A stretch of 64,000 bases of DNA from Marsupella aquatica (GCA_973895155.1 OZ316898.1:15500001-15564000); one strand, 5' to 3'. Counted from the stretch's first letter, positions 45,179 to 58,233 are shown. Numbers and translations: made by a program. The notes: generated from the letters alone by a model not told the origin.

Positions 45179-45503
45179 GATGTTGACAATCCTGGAGACA
45201 AGGCAGTGGTATGTCATAGAGGACATACTTTACAACACAACACAGTAATGCTAGCACTATTTGAAAATTTGGAAGGTAATCAAAGCACAAGAATGCACAT
45301 GACCCACATTCACAACAAAGCAGCAAAGAAATGTTGGAAATATTCAATTTCATTCAAAGGTCTCAAAACAGTACATACTATGTAACTACATAGATATGAT
45401 AGTACATTTAATCATCTAAGTATGTGTCCTGCAAAGCCGCAATAAGATCAGCCAAGATCTTCTTTGCACTTTTAGGTTTTTGTGGGGTGCGAGAAGTCTC
45501 TGC

Positions 45504-46052
45504 CTAGGCAGGAGTGACCTGAGTAGGACTTGTTGGTGTCTTGTGCCTGTATTTCACAGGACTTTGGCAGATATCATCAAGGATAGAAACTCTCTGGATC
45601 CCGCTCTGGATGTGCAACTCCAGATCCTTCACGGATATGGTAACATGTAATCTAGGGCATTTTTGCACAATTGCTTGAATTGTCCCCATCTGAATGTGCT
45701 CAGACATCTTTGAAAAGTCAAGTGCAGAGGAATTGAGTAGAATGGATGCACTATCCCATATTTGAGCTCGCAATGGCTTGCAAGCAACGTGCACAGCATC
45801 AAACAAAATCAATTGGAACCTGAATTTATGGACTCCTGGCAGGTTATGGCCACATCGGGGTCCAAATTCCAAGGACTTTCTGCAAGGAACACCAGTAGCA
45901 GTATTTGGATATGGGCAGGATAAATAAGTGAATTTCCTAGGGTAGGGATTTTGTGCAACATAGTTCCCAATCCAAACATTAGCTCTAAAATATTCAACTT
46001 TCCCTGAAACCCTGTTCTCCTCGATGTCTGTGAGTGAAGTCCATTCAGCCAT
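45504..46052 (-). CDS. RPA-like OB-fold / zinc-ribbon protein inside Harbinger
   Basis: An open frame from ATG 46052 (MAEWTSLTDIEEN, after a TTCCACCAG acceptor-like site) to 45504, 182 residues. It shows YLSCPYPNTATGVPCRKS and GPRCGHN, a four-cysteine arrangement, followed by FRFQLILFDAV and LRAQIWDSASILL. This resembles the C-terminal DNA-binding domain of RPA large subunits (zinc ribbon plus OB fold); the match is by motif layout only. Such single-strand DNA-binding domains are known as Helitron cargo in plants, not as a standard Harbinger gene. It lies between the transposase and the right TIR on the same strand as the transposase; upstream exons may exist. Confidence 0.5.
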   Translation of the reverse strand: MAEWTSLTDIEENRVSGKVEYFRANVWIGNYVAQNPYPRKFTYLSCPYPNTATGVPCRKSLEFGPRCGHNLPGVHKFRFQLILFDAVHVACKPLRAQIWDSASILLNSSALDFSKMSEHIQMGTIQAIVQKCPRLHVTISVKDLELHIQSGIQRVSILDDICQSPVKYRHKTPTSPTQVTPA

Positions 46053-46447
46053 TGCCTGGTGGAACAAAAGGAGAGTGGACATTGAGCAGAGCATGACAAA
46101 CATTTGAATACACTGAGCAGAACAGAGTAGAGCATTCAAGTATGTGGAGAATCAAACAGCATGCGCAACACAATGCACATGTAGAAGCAACTGCAGAACA
46201 AGGGAAGGGTAAAAAAATGGCAAGAACAACTGCACACCACAATGTCGTTGTCGGAGCTAGCTTGCAACTCACGCTTCACCAAAACACTGGAACCTAAATG
46301 TTGTTGGTAAAGCAGCCTTCACCGCATGACGCAACATGGACCTTCACGAACAGGATGCAGGACACAGCAATCACCTGCTGACGCAACCTCGACCTTCACG
46401 TAGCCTCGATGTTCAGAGCAAGCTTCAGAGCATTTCGAAGCTATATC

Positions 46448-46630
46448 GACGACCTTCAGAGCACAACCAGCATTTGAGATGCTCACAGCAGCATCGGGCA
46501 TCAACGAGGTTCAAAGCACTAGGCAGCTTGAGCAACATTGACGACCTTCAGAGCGCAACCAGCATTCACGAGGCTCACAAGAGCATTGGGCATCGACGAG
46601 GTTCAGAGCACTAGGCAGCTTGGACGACGA
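46448..46630 (+). repeat. ~92-bp tandem duplication in the Harbinger right arm
   Basis: CGACCTTCAGAGCACAACCA through GCACTAGGCAGCTTG appears at 46450 and 46542. Related AGCATT and TTCAGAGCA pieces occur further upstream (46390-46450). Confidence 0.8.
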
Positions 46631-46865
46631 GCTTCACAACATTAACTGGGCGCAACTCTCAAATGGCAGCGATGCTGCAAACCACACTCACGTACGGTAA
46701 CCTCAGGCTGCTCTGTCCCGGTCTGGTCGCGGTCCGCACTCAGAAACCCAGCAGAAAAATGGCAGTCTCAAAAATGGCTGACCGACCAGAAAGGGCCGCA
46801 GACCGTCGGACTAAACCGCGGTACGGAAAATTGGGCCAAAAAAGCTAATTTTGAGACGCCCTACT

Positions 46866-49660
46866 ATCGTACAGGGGGGTGGGTTAAGGCTTCTTCAACA
46901 CAATTCCCAATATTATTGGTTGTACGGCTTCCGGACTAATATGGGAGTAGACTCGTGTTTTGACTTCCAATGTTTTTAAATGATTTCTTTTATCTTGAGT
47001 GAAATGCTTTATTTACTGACCCCCATGTGAAATTCCTTCCAAAATCCCTGGAAGCACGTGGAGCCACATCAGCACTATTGATCACAAACAAGAACCCAAT
47101 ATTGATTTAGGGTACCAAACAAGACTATGTGTGTTTAAAACAAGTCAAAGAAAAATAGTTAGACCTGGTAACTGTAAAAACAATGGAAAACTAAAAAATA
47201 ATATTTCAAGTAAACAAAGAAATGGGTGAAAAGGGGGTAAAAGTAAATAACCTTTGAATGGGTTGTGATTGATATATCAGTGTTTTCCAGTAGATTGTAT
47301 GAGTTTTCTATGTAATTAGCAATTTTTTGAATAAAATTGGGTAAAAAGAAACTCTTCAACTACTGTAACATTGACCAAGGTAACTTAAGAAACCATTCGA
47401 TTACTATGGGACAAGGAACACCAAGAGAGGATAAGAAACCATTTGACTACTATGGATAAAGGAATACCAAAGGAATATAATTAAGAAACCCTTTCACTTC
47501 TATAGCACTTTGCATGGACTCTATGGACATAGGAGTACCAAGGTAACCTTGTGCATATGCACTTCTAGCATGAATAATCTACTTTTTTTTTCTCTCATCT
47601 CCATTCAATCCTATTTCAATATCAACTCTGCATCTACTCTAACTTAGTTGTTGAATAACATCAAACTTACATATAACCAGGGGGTCCTAGAACTAATTTA
47701 TTATAGGGACAAATGGGGAAGACATCCAACTTCTTGTTCTACCTGCAAAAAATGTATTGGCTTAACAAATAATTTGATGCCAATTCTGGTGCATATTTGC
47801 CCCATCCCTGTTTTTGTCCGTACTCATTTCAGTTTTGTCTTTATTTAGAAATGTCACTCTTTGCTCCCATCCCCATTTTTGTTCACCTGATTTTTAGTTT
47901 TGTACTTATTTAGAATTATGGTCTAGAGGCTGCACTCTAGAATGTATGCTTTAAAGGTATCTTCAGTTCCCAAATTATCAGCAAGATTCTCCAGCTTTCT
48001 GACTTCTGTTCTGCCACAGAATTGGAAAATGGATCAATTTACAAAAAAAGGCCAAACAAAGTACAATGAATTAAAAGCAATAAAGGACAAACAGGAAACT
48101 CACATGAAGAGGGCATATTAAACCCTCTTCCAAACTCAATTGCTCACATATGGTCCATCAGATGAACGGCCAAGTTTCATGACCTGCTTCTTCAATTTCA
48201 AGATAGTTGTCTTCCAATTTGGAAGATGCCCTCTACTAGTATCCTTATTTCAAAGCCTAAATTATTTTGGATGACCCGTTCCCAAACTTTACCATCAGTA
48301 AGTTAACATTCTCCAATGCAAGAGATGTGTTAAACAGCATTTAGAGTTCAATTATTAGCATACCAAGCCCACTTCACAAACACATACTCAGAGAACCCAA
48401 CTGAACTAATCTTAACCCAAACTTTAGTCCCTGCCCAAAACTTCCATCTCTGAATTGCACGCTCTTTTTCTAGAGCAGCAAAGACAATCTGTCAATTCAA
48501 GACAAAAGGCAATATCTAGCCTAGTAATGTGCCTTGCTGTCAATTCAGTCCCTGGTACTACCCCACAGCATGGTTTAGTGATAAAGAGTTGTGGGTGTAC
48601 TCTGTTAGACACTTACTCTTGGGTTAGAGTTACAATGTAACCACAAGTAGTGTAACCATAGTCAAGTACTTGATTAAGGTTTGGTGTGTCACTACTACAC
48701 TCTCAATGGGCAATGCCAGTCTAGACATCTTTTTGCCTGTAATACTTAAGATGAAAAACAAACATAGTTGCATGTCCTGGAGGGGGCAAAAATATGTCAT
48801 TCTTCACTCCACACTCACCCCACTAAAACCCTACACTTTTGGCCTTCATTTTTACTCAGGAGCTTGCAGAGGGGAATGGGAATGGGGGTGGCAGAGGTTC
48901 AGACTAGCCTATATTGACTTGCCACATGGCAACCTGAGTCAAGTTAATAAAAAGCTATAACTTATTAGTCAATCGTATTAAATTAACATTTGAACTAGTG
49001 GTCTGAAACTAATTGGGCCACTGGAATCCAACGGAATTGGTGTGGCTGGTGTTTATCTTCCATGGAAGACGTCCAACTCAGTCTACTTCTAAAGTCGTAG
49101 GGTCATTTGATTGGCTCTCAGCTGCCCAGACTTGCGCCACATGCCCGAAGGATTTGTAAATGGACGTGGCACTGCGGCCTCATTGGCCCAGTGCGCCTGC
49201 CCGAACTGGTCCACAAAGCATGTCGTCCCCAGCCAAAAGACTGGAGCACCGCATACAGTGTACAGTCTCGATACATTGACGGTCGCGCCAGAAATGTTCG
49301 GTGATTTCCTTTAACTTTCCATCGCCGTTGAAAGGTTCTCCTGAAAGGTTCTTCTGAAAGGTTCTTCTGAAAGGTTCGACAACTTGAAGAGTTCAACAGA
49401 CTTTACTCGATCTTGCTGTTGATAAAATTGACGGGGTCTGTTCCCGGAAAGTGTTCATAGGCGTTAATTGCTTGGAAATTGCACTTGCTGAAGAGCCTCG
49501 AAGGTGGTGTCTGCCAGGGTAATCTTGCATGTGCTGTAGCATCCCTAAAAAAAATTTGCTCCTTTGAACCCTCTCAATTTCTGGGGTAAAGTCTTGCTAG
49601 CAGGGCCACAAGGTAGTCTTATATTCATTTTTCAAAGGTTGGGATTGTAAGGGCAAGAAG
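46866..49660. other. Noncoding, AT-rich
   Basis: No gene is supported. A weak tRNA-like stretch lies at 48563-48640. Near 49336-49376 the unit GAAAGGTTCTTCT is repeated three to four times. Confidence 0.45.
48563..48640 (+). repeat. Weak tRNA-like SINE head
   Basis: A-box-like TGGTTTAGTGATAAAG and B-box-like GGGTTAGAGTTAC are spaced as in Pol III promoters, in a degenerate tRNA-like context (GCATGGTTTAG...CTCTTGG). No tail or target duplication was identified. Confidence 0.3.
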
Positions 49661-49679
49661 GACTATGGGACCTTCCTTG

Positions 49680-51720
49680 AAATTCTTTTTTCCTTAATAA
49701 CATATGGGCCACTAAAACCCCATGGCAGGGGGGAAACAACCAAGCCCAACACAAAAACCATAACAACAACCAAAAAACGGACCAGCACCAACCCAGGCGG
49801 ACCGCTTATCACTACCAGTCCTCCCCAAGTGACCTTTAACAGGTATCACAATCACAAAGCGGGCGCTTCCTCCAGAACACCCATCTAGCAGAAGACCTAT
49901 ACATCAAACTTGCTATCAACCAGAGATAATCCACACATTATGACTATGCACCCAGGCAACTCTTTCCTGATTAATGAGCTCTTTCACTCGGAGCAATCTA
50001 GTGTGTCTTCTCCCTGGAGGCAAACATAGGCCAACCGCTGTCACATGATCTGCAGCTTCTGAGAGGATAAACCTCAGGTCAAATCTCCTGCATCATTTGG
50101 TTGAAACATCTGGGTATTACGGCCTAGCCAAAGCGACCAAAGTATCTGATAGAAAATGAATAGCTTTGCCACCCTCCAAGTATCTTTTCTCACAATCAAG
50201 TCCTCCATCTCCAATAACTTGTCAGAATAGTCCACAAAGGTGCCTTGAAAGCAGCTGGAGCCCAAAGCCCAACATCTCCTGGCATGTACACATTGAGCAA
50301 AAAGATGGGGGATGGTTTCAATCACCCCGGTGCACAACTTACAGTGACCCTCTCCCTTGCCAATGCAAACCGCTCTCACACCCGTGAACAGCCCTGATGC
50401 CCGAACCCTCCAGATAAATGTCTTAGCCCGAGATAATAAGTCTGAACACCACAGTCCTGTCCATAGGGAGTTCCATTCCACTTTTGTTTTGTTACTGCTC
50501 CATGTATAATTCAGCTTACCATGATCTCCTATAGAGGGGTGTAGAAGGATATAAGCCCGCCAGTTGTTAATCCTGAATGCTTTTAGGCCATCAAGACGGT
50601 CGGCCCAACACCAGCATCGCGATCCGAGGACAACATTCTTGCTGCAGCTTTTAGTTGCCCTGATCTTTCTTAGAAAATCTCTGCAATAGCCATTCTCTCT
50701 CCAGGTGAACCCTCTAAGCTGCTCCAGTTTGGCTTCCATGTTGCGCCATTCATTAGAGTCCCCAAACCATAAGTCCTGAATGCAACGAATACCCATCCTA
50801 CCACACAGTCTTGTAACCACTACATCGTCCTCATTTGGCCAGGCCTACAAGCCCTTTAAGCAGCGGAGAGCATCATTTACTATCCATCTCCTAGGCATAA
50901 CAATGGTAGTAAAAAATATCAAGTGTGCCTGGAGTTGGATCCAAGCTTTCCACAGCCCACCAGTGTAAGCTAATCCATTGAATGAACAAGGACAACATAA
51001 TAACATTTTGTCTTGGAAGGAATACTGATTCCTTTGGATCATCTTAAAGTTCACCCAGCTAACCAGCCTCAGATTTTCAGCAAACAGCCTTGCCCATTCA
51101 GTATTGGGGGAGTCTAAAGCCCCAGTAAACCATTTAGACAAAAGCGCATCTGAATGACTTCGGAAGTCCTTGAGCCCCAGTCCACCTTCAACTCTGGGTC
51201 TAGCCAGCCTAGCCCAGGAGACCGGACATGTTTTCCTCCCTCTGGATTGTACCCCCATAGAAAATCCTTGCATAGTGTGATCAGTTTCTTCGCCAACCCT
51301 TCTGAGGATTTTAGAAACATTGAGTGATAAATTGAAATTGCCTAGAGTATGTGACGAACCAGTAGAACCCTTCCAGAAAATGACAACAATTTGTTAGCCC
51401 AAGATGAGAGCCTTGCTCCTACCTTGTCCAAAATGAACCTGTGCAGTTGATCAGTTCTCAAATCCAGCCCCAAAGGTGCACCTAGATATTCTGCATCTCT
51501 CCTTTTTTTCAACTATACAACCTATGTTTGTCAGCCAGCGGGATAGACAGAATCGCTAGTGGGATCACCACCTATTTTTTCAGGTTCAATTTGGCTCCTG
51601 TTGCAGTTTCGTAGCAATTCAGAACTGTTTTGGCCATATGAAAGCTCCTCTCTGTTGCAGGGATAAACATACCTAAGTCATCCGCAACAATTCTATAACA
51701 GATTGTTAATTCCTCAGAGA
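49680..51720 (-). mobile_element. LINE, minus strand, 3' part after the nested insertion
   Basis: This is the downstream piece of an L1-type LINE whose upstream piece is at 58234-58817. It begins just before the catalytic RT motif (IVADDLGMF near 51690) and continues with GAKLNLK, FLWGYNPEGG and EGGLGLKDFRSHSDALL. Frames then shift several times through 51320-50845 before a long frame (50820-50074) containing the zf-RVT-like finger (KLCTGVIETIPHLFAQC). A 3' UTR ends at an A-rich stretch on the minus strand near 49683-49692. Many frame breaks: inactive. Confidence 0.85.
51708..51720 (+). repeat. LINE target-site duplication, left copy
   Basis: AATTCCTCAGAGA, identical to 58234-58246. The first two bases may belong to the A-rich tail at the other side, so the certain length is 11-13 bp. 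Confidence 0.9.
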
Positions 51721-51767
51721 GGAAGACTTGGAGTTACGAAGGAAGGAAGGAAGTGCTGGAAACAAAC

Positions 51768-53784
51768 ATGTCGCGTAATCAACATTGGGTAGGACTTGGG
51801 GGCCGCGGAAGGGGCCCGACATTGCCACGCTCCGGAACTGACAGGATTGGAGAGGAGGGCGGCAACCAGCACTGGGCTTATACTGGTGGTAGATCTGACG
51901 GGAATGCTGGTTCGAGGGGAGGCTCGGCTGATGCCCGGGATTTGGAATCTCAAATAGTGCGGGAGGTTCCTAGCCAGGATGCTCGAGCCGCTTCCTGTTC
52001 GCGACCTACTTTGATACACTCTGCTGGACGAGGAAGATCTGATGAAAAAATACAGAGTTGGTATGGACTCAAATCTTCTGGAATGGAGAGAGACGGATTT
52101 ACAAGGTGGGACTCTCAACGTTCGCGAGATAATTGTGAAATGGATGTGCTGGAAGACAGGATGGATGAGCCTGCTTTGGAAAAATTTCAGGATGACATCG
52201 GTGACCACTGTGAGCTTGAGCCTAGAAATTCTGGGGATGGTCGCCACAAGGGACTGGTCCACGAGGAGGCTGAACTGGCGCAGCGAATGGTTGGCGCTGC
52301 AAAAGAGAAAGAGATTGCTGCTTGTATCCCGATTCTTAGAAGGATCTCTGATCTTTCTATTCAAGAATGGCCCTCGAAGCTGCATACCAAGATTCAGTGG
52401 TCGTTGGAGGAGGCAGCGGAGACCGTCACGGAACTCTTCAATTGCACAATGATGTGTTATTTCACTGACAGAGCCCCCATGCTTCCGACCTTTAAATTCT
52501 GGGTGAACAAGACTGGCCGGTTTCCCAAGTTAAATTTGTGGGGAAAAGTTTCTACATGGTCACTTTCAGAGACCCTGCACACCGAGACTTTGCTTTGGCT
52601 GGCGCCCCGTGGTTCCTAGATAGGAAGTTCGTATTCACCTTCCCCTGGGATCCGTCCTTTGACATCAGGAGCGAATCCTATACAATGCTGCCAGTTTGGA
52701 TTGAAATTCCTTTGCGAGCATTAATCTTGGAGCCCTGTCGGAGGAAGCTAGCGGCTTCCTTGGGAGACATATTACACTATATCCAAGGTGATGACCTCAG
52801 CTCTTACCCGCACGATAGAGCTTGTGTGCTTTGGGATACGCAGAGAGAAGTGCCACAGAGTGTGGAAGTAGAGATTCAGGATGGCCTATCAATTTGGCAA
52901 CCAGTGACATTCAAAAATATCCCATTCCATTGCTTCAAATGCGGCAAAAAGGGGCACTTGGCTCGGGAGTGCAGGGCAACAGAAGATTCGGAGCCGGTAG
53001 GCCCCCTGTATCTACAACGGACAACATCCCCGTTGCCGTGAATACTGAAGTTCCTCTTGCTGAGGCTGATACTCCTGGTGACTTGCCTCCAACTGTCACT
53101 CCTACGACGGCTACAGCAGTGGCCTCGAAAACGATAAATCAAGATGTGCCCTCGCCCATTATCCCTGTTGAGAATGCCGATGTTGTCAAGGAGGCCCCAA
53201 TTATTCTACTCCCACTAAGTTACATGCTTCCGGCTGTGGAAATAAGGGAACAACCGATACTTTTTGGGCAGGTGACGGTGGATGAGGTGAACCCACATCC
53301 GGTAACAACTAACAGAGAATGGGGAATGACAGGAGAAGTGGATCACCCTGGAGAACACACGACATTGGTCATTTCGCTTCGGGATGAAATCCCTCGGGTC
53401 ATACAGGATTTGCAAGCTACGGTCATCCCACTGATTACCACTACCACGAAAGGGAGCAGTGTAATGGTGAATGAATTTGTGACTGAAGATCCAACTACAA
53501 TCACTGAAGCAGGAGAACCGGCCCTTACCTCGGAGGATGGAGACAGAGAACCTATCTCGGCTTCTGAACCACCTTCAGAAATGGAGCTGTTTGAATTCGA
53601 GGGATTTATCGCACGGACGGAACTTAAGAGAGAACGTACCTGGAAGTTGGCGAGAAGATCTCCCCCTGAAGAAAACAAGAAAGAAAAGGGGAAAAAAAGG
53701 CTAGGAACCAGCGTTCCTTACACTTTGTTTCTGTTGCAAAGGTGCAGGATGCTGAAGGATGGTCTACCCCTGAGAAGAAACTGA
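51768..53784 (+). pseudogene. LINE ORF1, RNA-binding protein, two frameshifts
   Basis: ATG 51768 (MSRNQHWVGLG) opens a Gly/Arg-rich N-terminal part. About 52380-52760 corresponds to the DUF4283-type core (LPTFKFWVNKT, then after a shift near 52520 KSFYMVTFRDPAHRDFAL and VWIEIPLRAL). The CCHC knuckle CFKCGKKGHLAREC lies at about 52933-52974. A second shift near 53000 moves to the third frame, a long acidic, Pro/Thr-rich tail ending at 53784. ORF1p binds LINE RNA and escorts it; the domain order is that of plant L1 ORF1. Confidence 0.85.
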
Positions 53785-54001
53785 AAGGTGATCCGCGAAG
53801 GAGCTCGGAGGGAGCTGCGGCTCTTCAGACGGCCGAAACGCTGGCGCATGGGAAATCACCATTGGTAACTAATGGGAAAGAACTTGGGGATCCGGAGGCG
53901 AATTGCCCTGGGGCTGACCTAGGAACCCCTCTCTGAGGTGGAGTGCGAATATGGGCTCCACCTTGAGAGGTTGTGAGCAGGAGTGGTAAAGTGGATTTCT
54001 A

Positions 54002-57000
54002 ATGAAGAATTTACAATATGCTTCATGGAATGTGTGTGGATTATGCAGCCCGGACCGCAAGAATGTGGTGGTTAAGTGGGTCTCATCGCTGCGGCCGCCG
54101 ATTGACTTTTTAGCTCTACAGGAAATAAAAGCTGAGGCTTTTAGGCTTGACATTGCCCTTAGATTAATTCTTCCATCTTTTCAATACTTCTATTCGCCTC
54201 CAGATGAGGGAAGAGGAGGTGCAGCTCTTTTGATTCACCCGGCTTTTGTAGTGCTGGCATCGGGAATTTTTGATAGAGGCCGGGCAGTTTGGACGAAGAT
54301 ACAATCAGAGGAAGGAAACTTTGGACTCATCAGTATCTATGCTCCCAACTCGATTAGTGAACGTGTCCTGTTGTGGAACAAATTGTTGCACACATTGCCA
54401 CAGGAGAAATGGATAATTGCTGGAGACTTCAATATGATGGAGCAACAGGATGACTCCTCCGGTTCATCTCCCAGAATTAGGGGTTGGGAGCTTGATACTT
54501 GGCGATTACTGAAACTGCGCTTTGACTTACAGGATGCAAAGGGCATTCTGGGGCACGCCACGGGCTCTAACTTTACATGGAGAAGGGTGAGAAATGGTAG
54601 ACTAATATAGTCCCGGCTTGATAGATTCTATCTAAGCGAAAAGGGCCAGTGGTTGGACGAGGTGATCGAGCTAAGGCACGATGGTTCATCTGCTCTGTCT
54701 GATCACGATCCGATCATCCTCACGTTTAGGATGACACCGAGACATTCAATGCCTACTGACGTTTGCAGAGCTACGTACTTTCAAGCGAACCCGGCTATTC
54801 TCAGGAAAAGGGAAAACGTGGAAGCACTCGAAGAAGCATGGGGCGCTGGCGATGGAGGATCAGTGGATCCTCATCTGAGATTTGCAAATGCTATGCAAAG
54901 GGTTAGACGGTATTACATGGAGCTACAATACTCCCCTGTACCTAGGGAAGAAGAGATGCACCGACTAAGGGCTAAACTCTGTCTTCTGAAAATGGCAATT
55001 ATGGATGAATACACGGAAGACACGATTCTTGACTTTACTAACATTGAACAGGGGGTCAGAGAAATGGAGATGGAAGATGCTCACCATCATCGGAGGCTCG
55101 CTAGAATAAACTGGCTTGGACAGGGCGATGAACCCTCGAAATTCTTTTTTGCAATGGTAAAAGCAAAACGTGCCAGAGAAAATATGGAATATCTTATAGG
55201 AGAAGACGGAGAAGAGATTACGGAAGAAAATCTGGTAATAAAAGAAGTGCAGAGACACTGCGAAATGCTCTACACTCCAACGTTTACTTTGAATGAGGTA
55301 CGCAGAGAGATGCTGGAGGCTAGAAGGAAGTTATGTCAGCACACCCACTTTGCTCTTTCCGCTTCTGAGCTTCACAGACTCGAGAAGCTACCCACTATGC
55401 AAGAACTGCATGATACACTACTTTCCCTTGCTAGCGACAAGGCCCCTGGGATTGACGGCATCACTGCTGAGGTGCTACGGAGCTGTTGGGACTTCATGAA
55501 GGACGGATTCTATGAGATGACATGTGAATTTTGGCGGTCAGGGCACATGGCTTTTGGGATCAAGGATGGAGTAATTCGCTTTATCGCAAAGAAGACAGAT
55601 GAAAGAAGACTGGGAGATTGGAGAGGGCTCACGATGCTGACAACCACCTACAAGATCATGGCAAAGCTTCTTGCCTTGAGGCTGAAGATTCATCTACCAA
55701 AAATGATTAGTCCACAACAAACAGGCTTCATACCCGGAAGGCACATATTAGAAAACATCTCCCTTACCTGGCTTGCTAGTGACTGGATTAACCTCACACA
55801 GACTCCTTCTCTATTCCTGCAACTGGACTTCGAAAAAGCATTTGACAGGGTAGACCACTCTTACATCTGGGAAACCATAAACTTGCTTGGCATAGGATCT
55901 CATTTCATCTTTTTAGTTCGATCTCTATTGAGCGATGGATGTTCCAAAGCGCTGGTGAATGGTTTGTGGACAGAAGATATCAGGATGAGACGTGGTGTGA
56001 GGCAAGGATGCCCCCTCTCTCCTCTGCTGTTTGCCATCTCCACTCAACCTTTCATGGATTTCTGTAATGCAGAGATAGCAGCTGGAAGGCTTCAGGGTCT
56101 GAGAATCAATTCATCTCTATCTATTTGCTTCAGATTATTTGCGGATGATTTAGGGATGTTTATTCCTACCACTACCATAGCTTTTGAACAAGCCAAAAAT
56201 GCTATCCACTGCTATGAATGTGCTACTGGAGCCAAATTGAATTTGAAAAAATCAATTATTATCCCCTTTGCTCTGGATGTGATCCCTGACTGGCTCAGAG
56301 ACACTGGATGTCGAATAAGCAAAATTGGAGAGATACAGAAATATTTGGGTGCCCCCTTTGGAGTAGAAATTCTAGAGACACAACTACACAATTTCTGTCT
56401 CGATAGAATTAGTGCACGACTGTCATCCTGGTCGTCATGTTTTCTATCATTTACAGGAAGGCTACTGCTAATCAAACATGTTTTACAGGCAATTCCTATC
56501 TACCATATGATGTTTATTCGATCTTCTCAGGTACTAGCGAAGAAGTTGACAAAACTTAATAGGACTTTCCTATGGGGAACGAATCTGCAAGGAGGGAGGA
56601 GGATCCCTCTGGTGGCGTGGGATAAGCTGACAAGACCAAAGGTGGAAGGTGGACTTGGACTCAAGGACTTTCGGAGTCACTCTGATGCGCTTTTATGCAA
56701 ATGGTTCACAGGTGCATTAGATGATCCTAGCTCTGAGTGGGCTCAAATGTACGCAGAGAATCTCAGGCTAACCAAATGGCGTAACTACAAGACGGTGAGA
56801 AGAAGCCTGTACTCTTTGAGTGACAAATTACTATTGAGCACTCCTAGGCACTTTGGGAAACTTGTTTATACAGGGAAACTTTGGAGTGCATGGGAGATGG
56901 CGAGAGAACATCTGATCTTTTGCCCAGGCGGGGGAGCGATACCTGGGCACTGGGGTTTCGAAGACTTGGTAAGGAGTATGCAGGGGTTCTATGATTTACC

Positions 57001-57938
57001 TGAAGAATGCCTCATGGAAATTATTAGAGCGTTTGGGAGTTTGGGGATGAGAAGAGTGGAGGATCTGTGGTCTACTAGGAATCGGAACTGGAAAGACATC
57101 TCTGGAAGACTGCATAGGATGAGAGGACTTTCCTCTATTGCCAGGACGCATTGCATTTCTTTATATAGTGTGATATGCTGCTCTACTGTTGGGGACCGGG
57201 AATCTGGTGCTGTTGCTCGACTGTGGAAATGGAATGATACTGAGATTGAAATGAGGAGATTTACCACAACAAATCTGAGAATGTATGAGATGTTGCGACC
57301 TAAAGGCTCTGATTGGGAAAGGCTTAATCGTATATGGATTGTGACACTGAATGAGCAGGAATGGAGCGCAGTCTGGAAGGGGTTGTGGTATTCGGACCTC
57401 TCTACGCGAGCTAAGATTTTTATATGGCGAATTATTGCTCAAGGGCTATTCTCTGGTGTTTGGGCCCTGAGAATTGGGAAATCGAATGGATGCTGCACAA
57501 TATGCACCTCTAGGATAGAAACCTTACCACACTTATTTTGGCAATGTAAGCATGCTAGCAATGTTTGGACTGAGATGAAGAGATGGATGAGAGGAGAGCT
57601 TATCAGAAACTTTACAAGTATTGTTGACCTGAACATTGTGCTCCATCCAGGGACACTCACCTCTTCTATCATTGAGAGCCTTCATAATTTATCAGGTTTT
57701 GTGGCACTTGTGGAATGCTCGGAATGTACAGGTGTTCGAACTATCACCCTACCGCTCTTTTGATCCGATGCAAATCATTTCTGAGTGCATGGATCACATC
57801 ACGGCGGTGTCGGCGGGAGCTACCTCCCCCTCTTGTAGGAAACAGGAACGGCTGCATACAGCTTTGAAGCTCCTAGAAACAGAACATAGGGTAAGTTTAA
57901 GGGCACAAGTAAGAAGAATAGTGACTGTTAGAAGCTGA
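54002..57938 (+). pseudogene. LINE ORF2: endonuclease, reverse transcriptase, zf-RVT
   Basis: ATG 54002 starts MKNLQYASWNVCG. The endonuclease (54002-54735) shows WNVCG, LQEIKA, SIYAPN, GDFNM and SDHDP; its frame is cut once by TAG at 54608 (after RNGRLI) and resumes unchanged. Reverse transcriptase (about 55430-56240): DKAPGIDGIT, QLDFEKAFDRV, GVRQGCPLSPLLF, the catalytic LFADD, GAKLNLKKS. Then FLWGTNLQGG and a C-terminal finger CTICTSRIETLPHLFWQC (about 57497-57550). A frameshift near 57690 moves the last ~80 residues (IIYQVLWHLWNARN) to another frame ending at 57938. The protein nicks target DNA and copies the RNA in place. Confidence 0.92.
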
Positions 57939-58233
57939 AATGGACCTTCGGAGTAGACAGTGCTTTGCTGAGCAGTTCTTGGATGACAGTGCTTTGCTGA
58001 GAAGTTCTTGGATCCTGAGATTACCTTGGGGGTCACTCCCCTGCTTGAGTATGTAGTGGACATTTAGGTAGCTTTTGGTGGTGTGCTTTCATCTGCTTAA
58101 ATTGGCCCGTGATTGGTCTACTCTGTTTTTCTTTCCCTCTGAGGACTTCTTTTGCCTGTGGTCCTGCTGATTCCCTCTCCGTGGGGTTCAAGCGGAATAA
58201 ATGAAATTATAAAAAAAATTAAAAAATATAAAA

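Larger units (their letters stand above)
41100..46862 (-). mobile_element. PIF/Harbinger DNA transposon, 5.76 kb
   Basis: Perfect 17-bp TIRs AGGGCGTCTCAAAATTA (41100-41116) and its complement (46846-46862) are flanked by ACT on both sides (41097-41099 and 46863-46865). The element encloses a decayed Harbinger DDE transposase (-), a decayed Myb/SANT-like ORF (+), the classic Harbinger gene pair, and an RPA-like reading frame (-). The 3-bp ACT flank differs from the usual TWA, which leaves the exact first base of the TIR open. The coding genes are broken, so this copy is probably immobile by itself. Confidence 0.85.
51721..58233 (+). mobile_element. L1-type LINE, full length, nested in an opposing LINE
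   Basis: 6.5 kb starting GGAAGACTTGGAG with a 47-base leader, then ORF1, ORF2, a 3' UTR and an A/T-rich tail (AAATGAAATTATAAAAAAAA and on), bordered by a 13-bp target duplication. It has the standard plant L1 layout: ORF1 nucleic-acid-binding, ORF2 endonuclease, RT and zinc finger. Frameshifts in ORF1, one TAG and one shift in ORF2 make this copy inactive, though sharp target copies suggest moderate age. Confidence 0.93.

Noticed and set aside
46319-46504. 61-codon minus-strand frame in the Harbinger right arm
   Set aside because: It lies in a tandem-repeat area and its composition follows the repeat unit.
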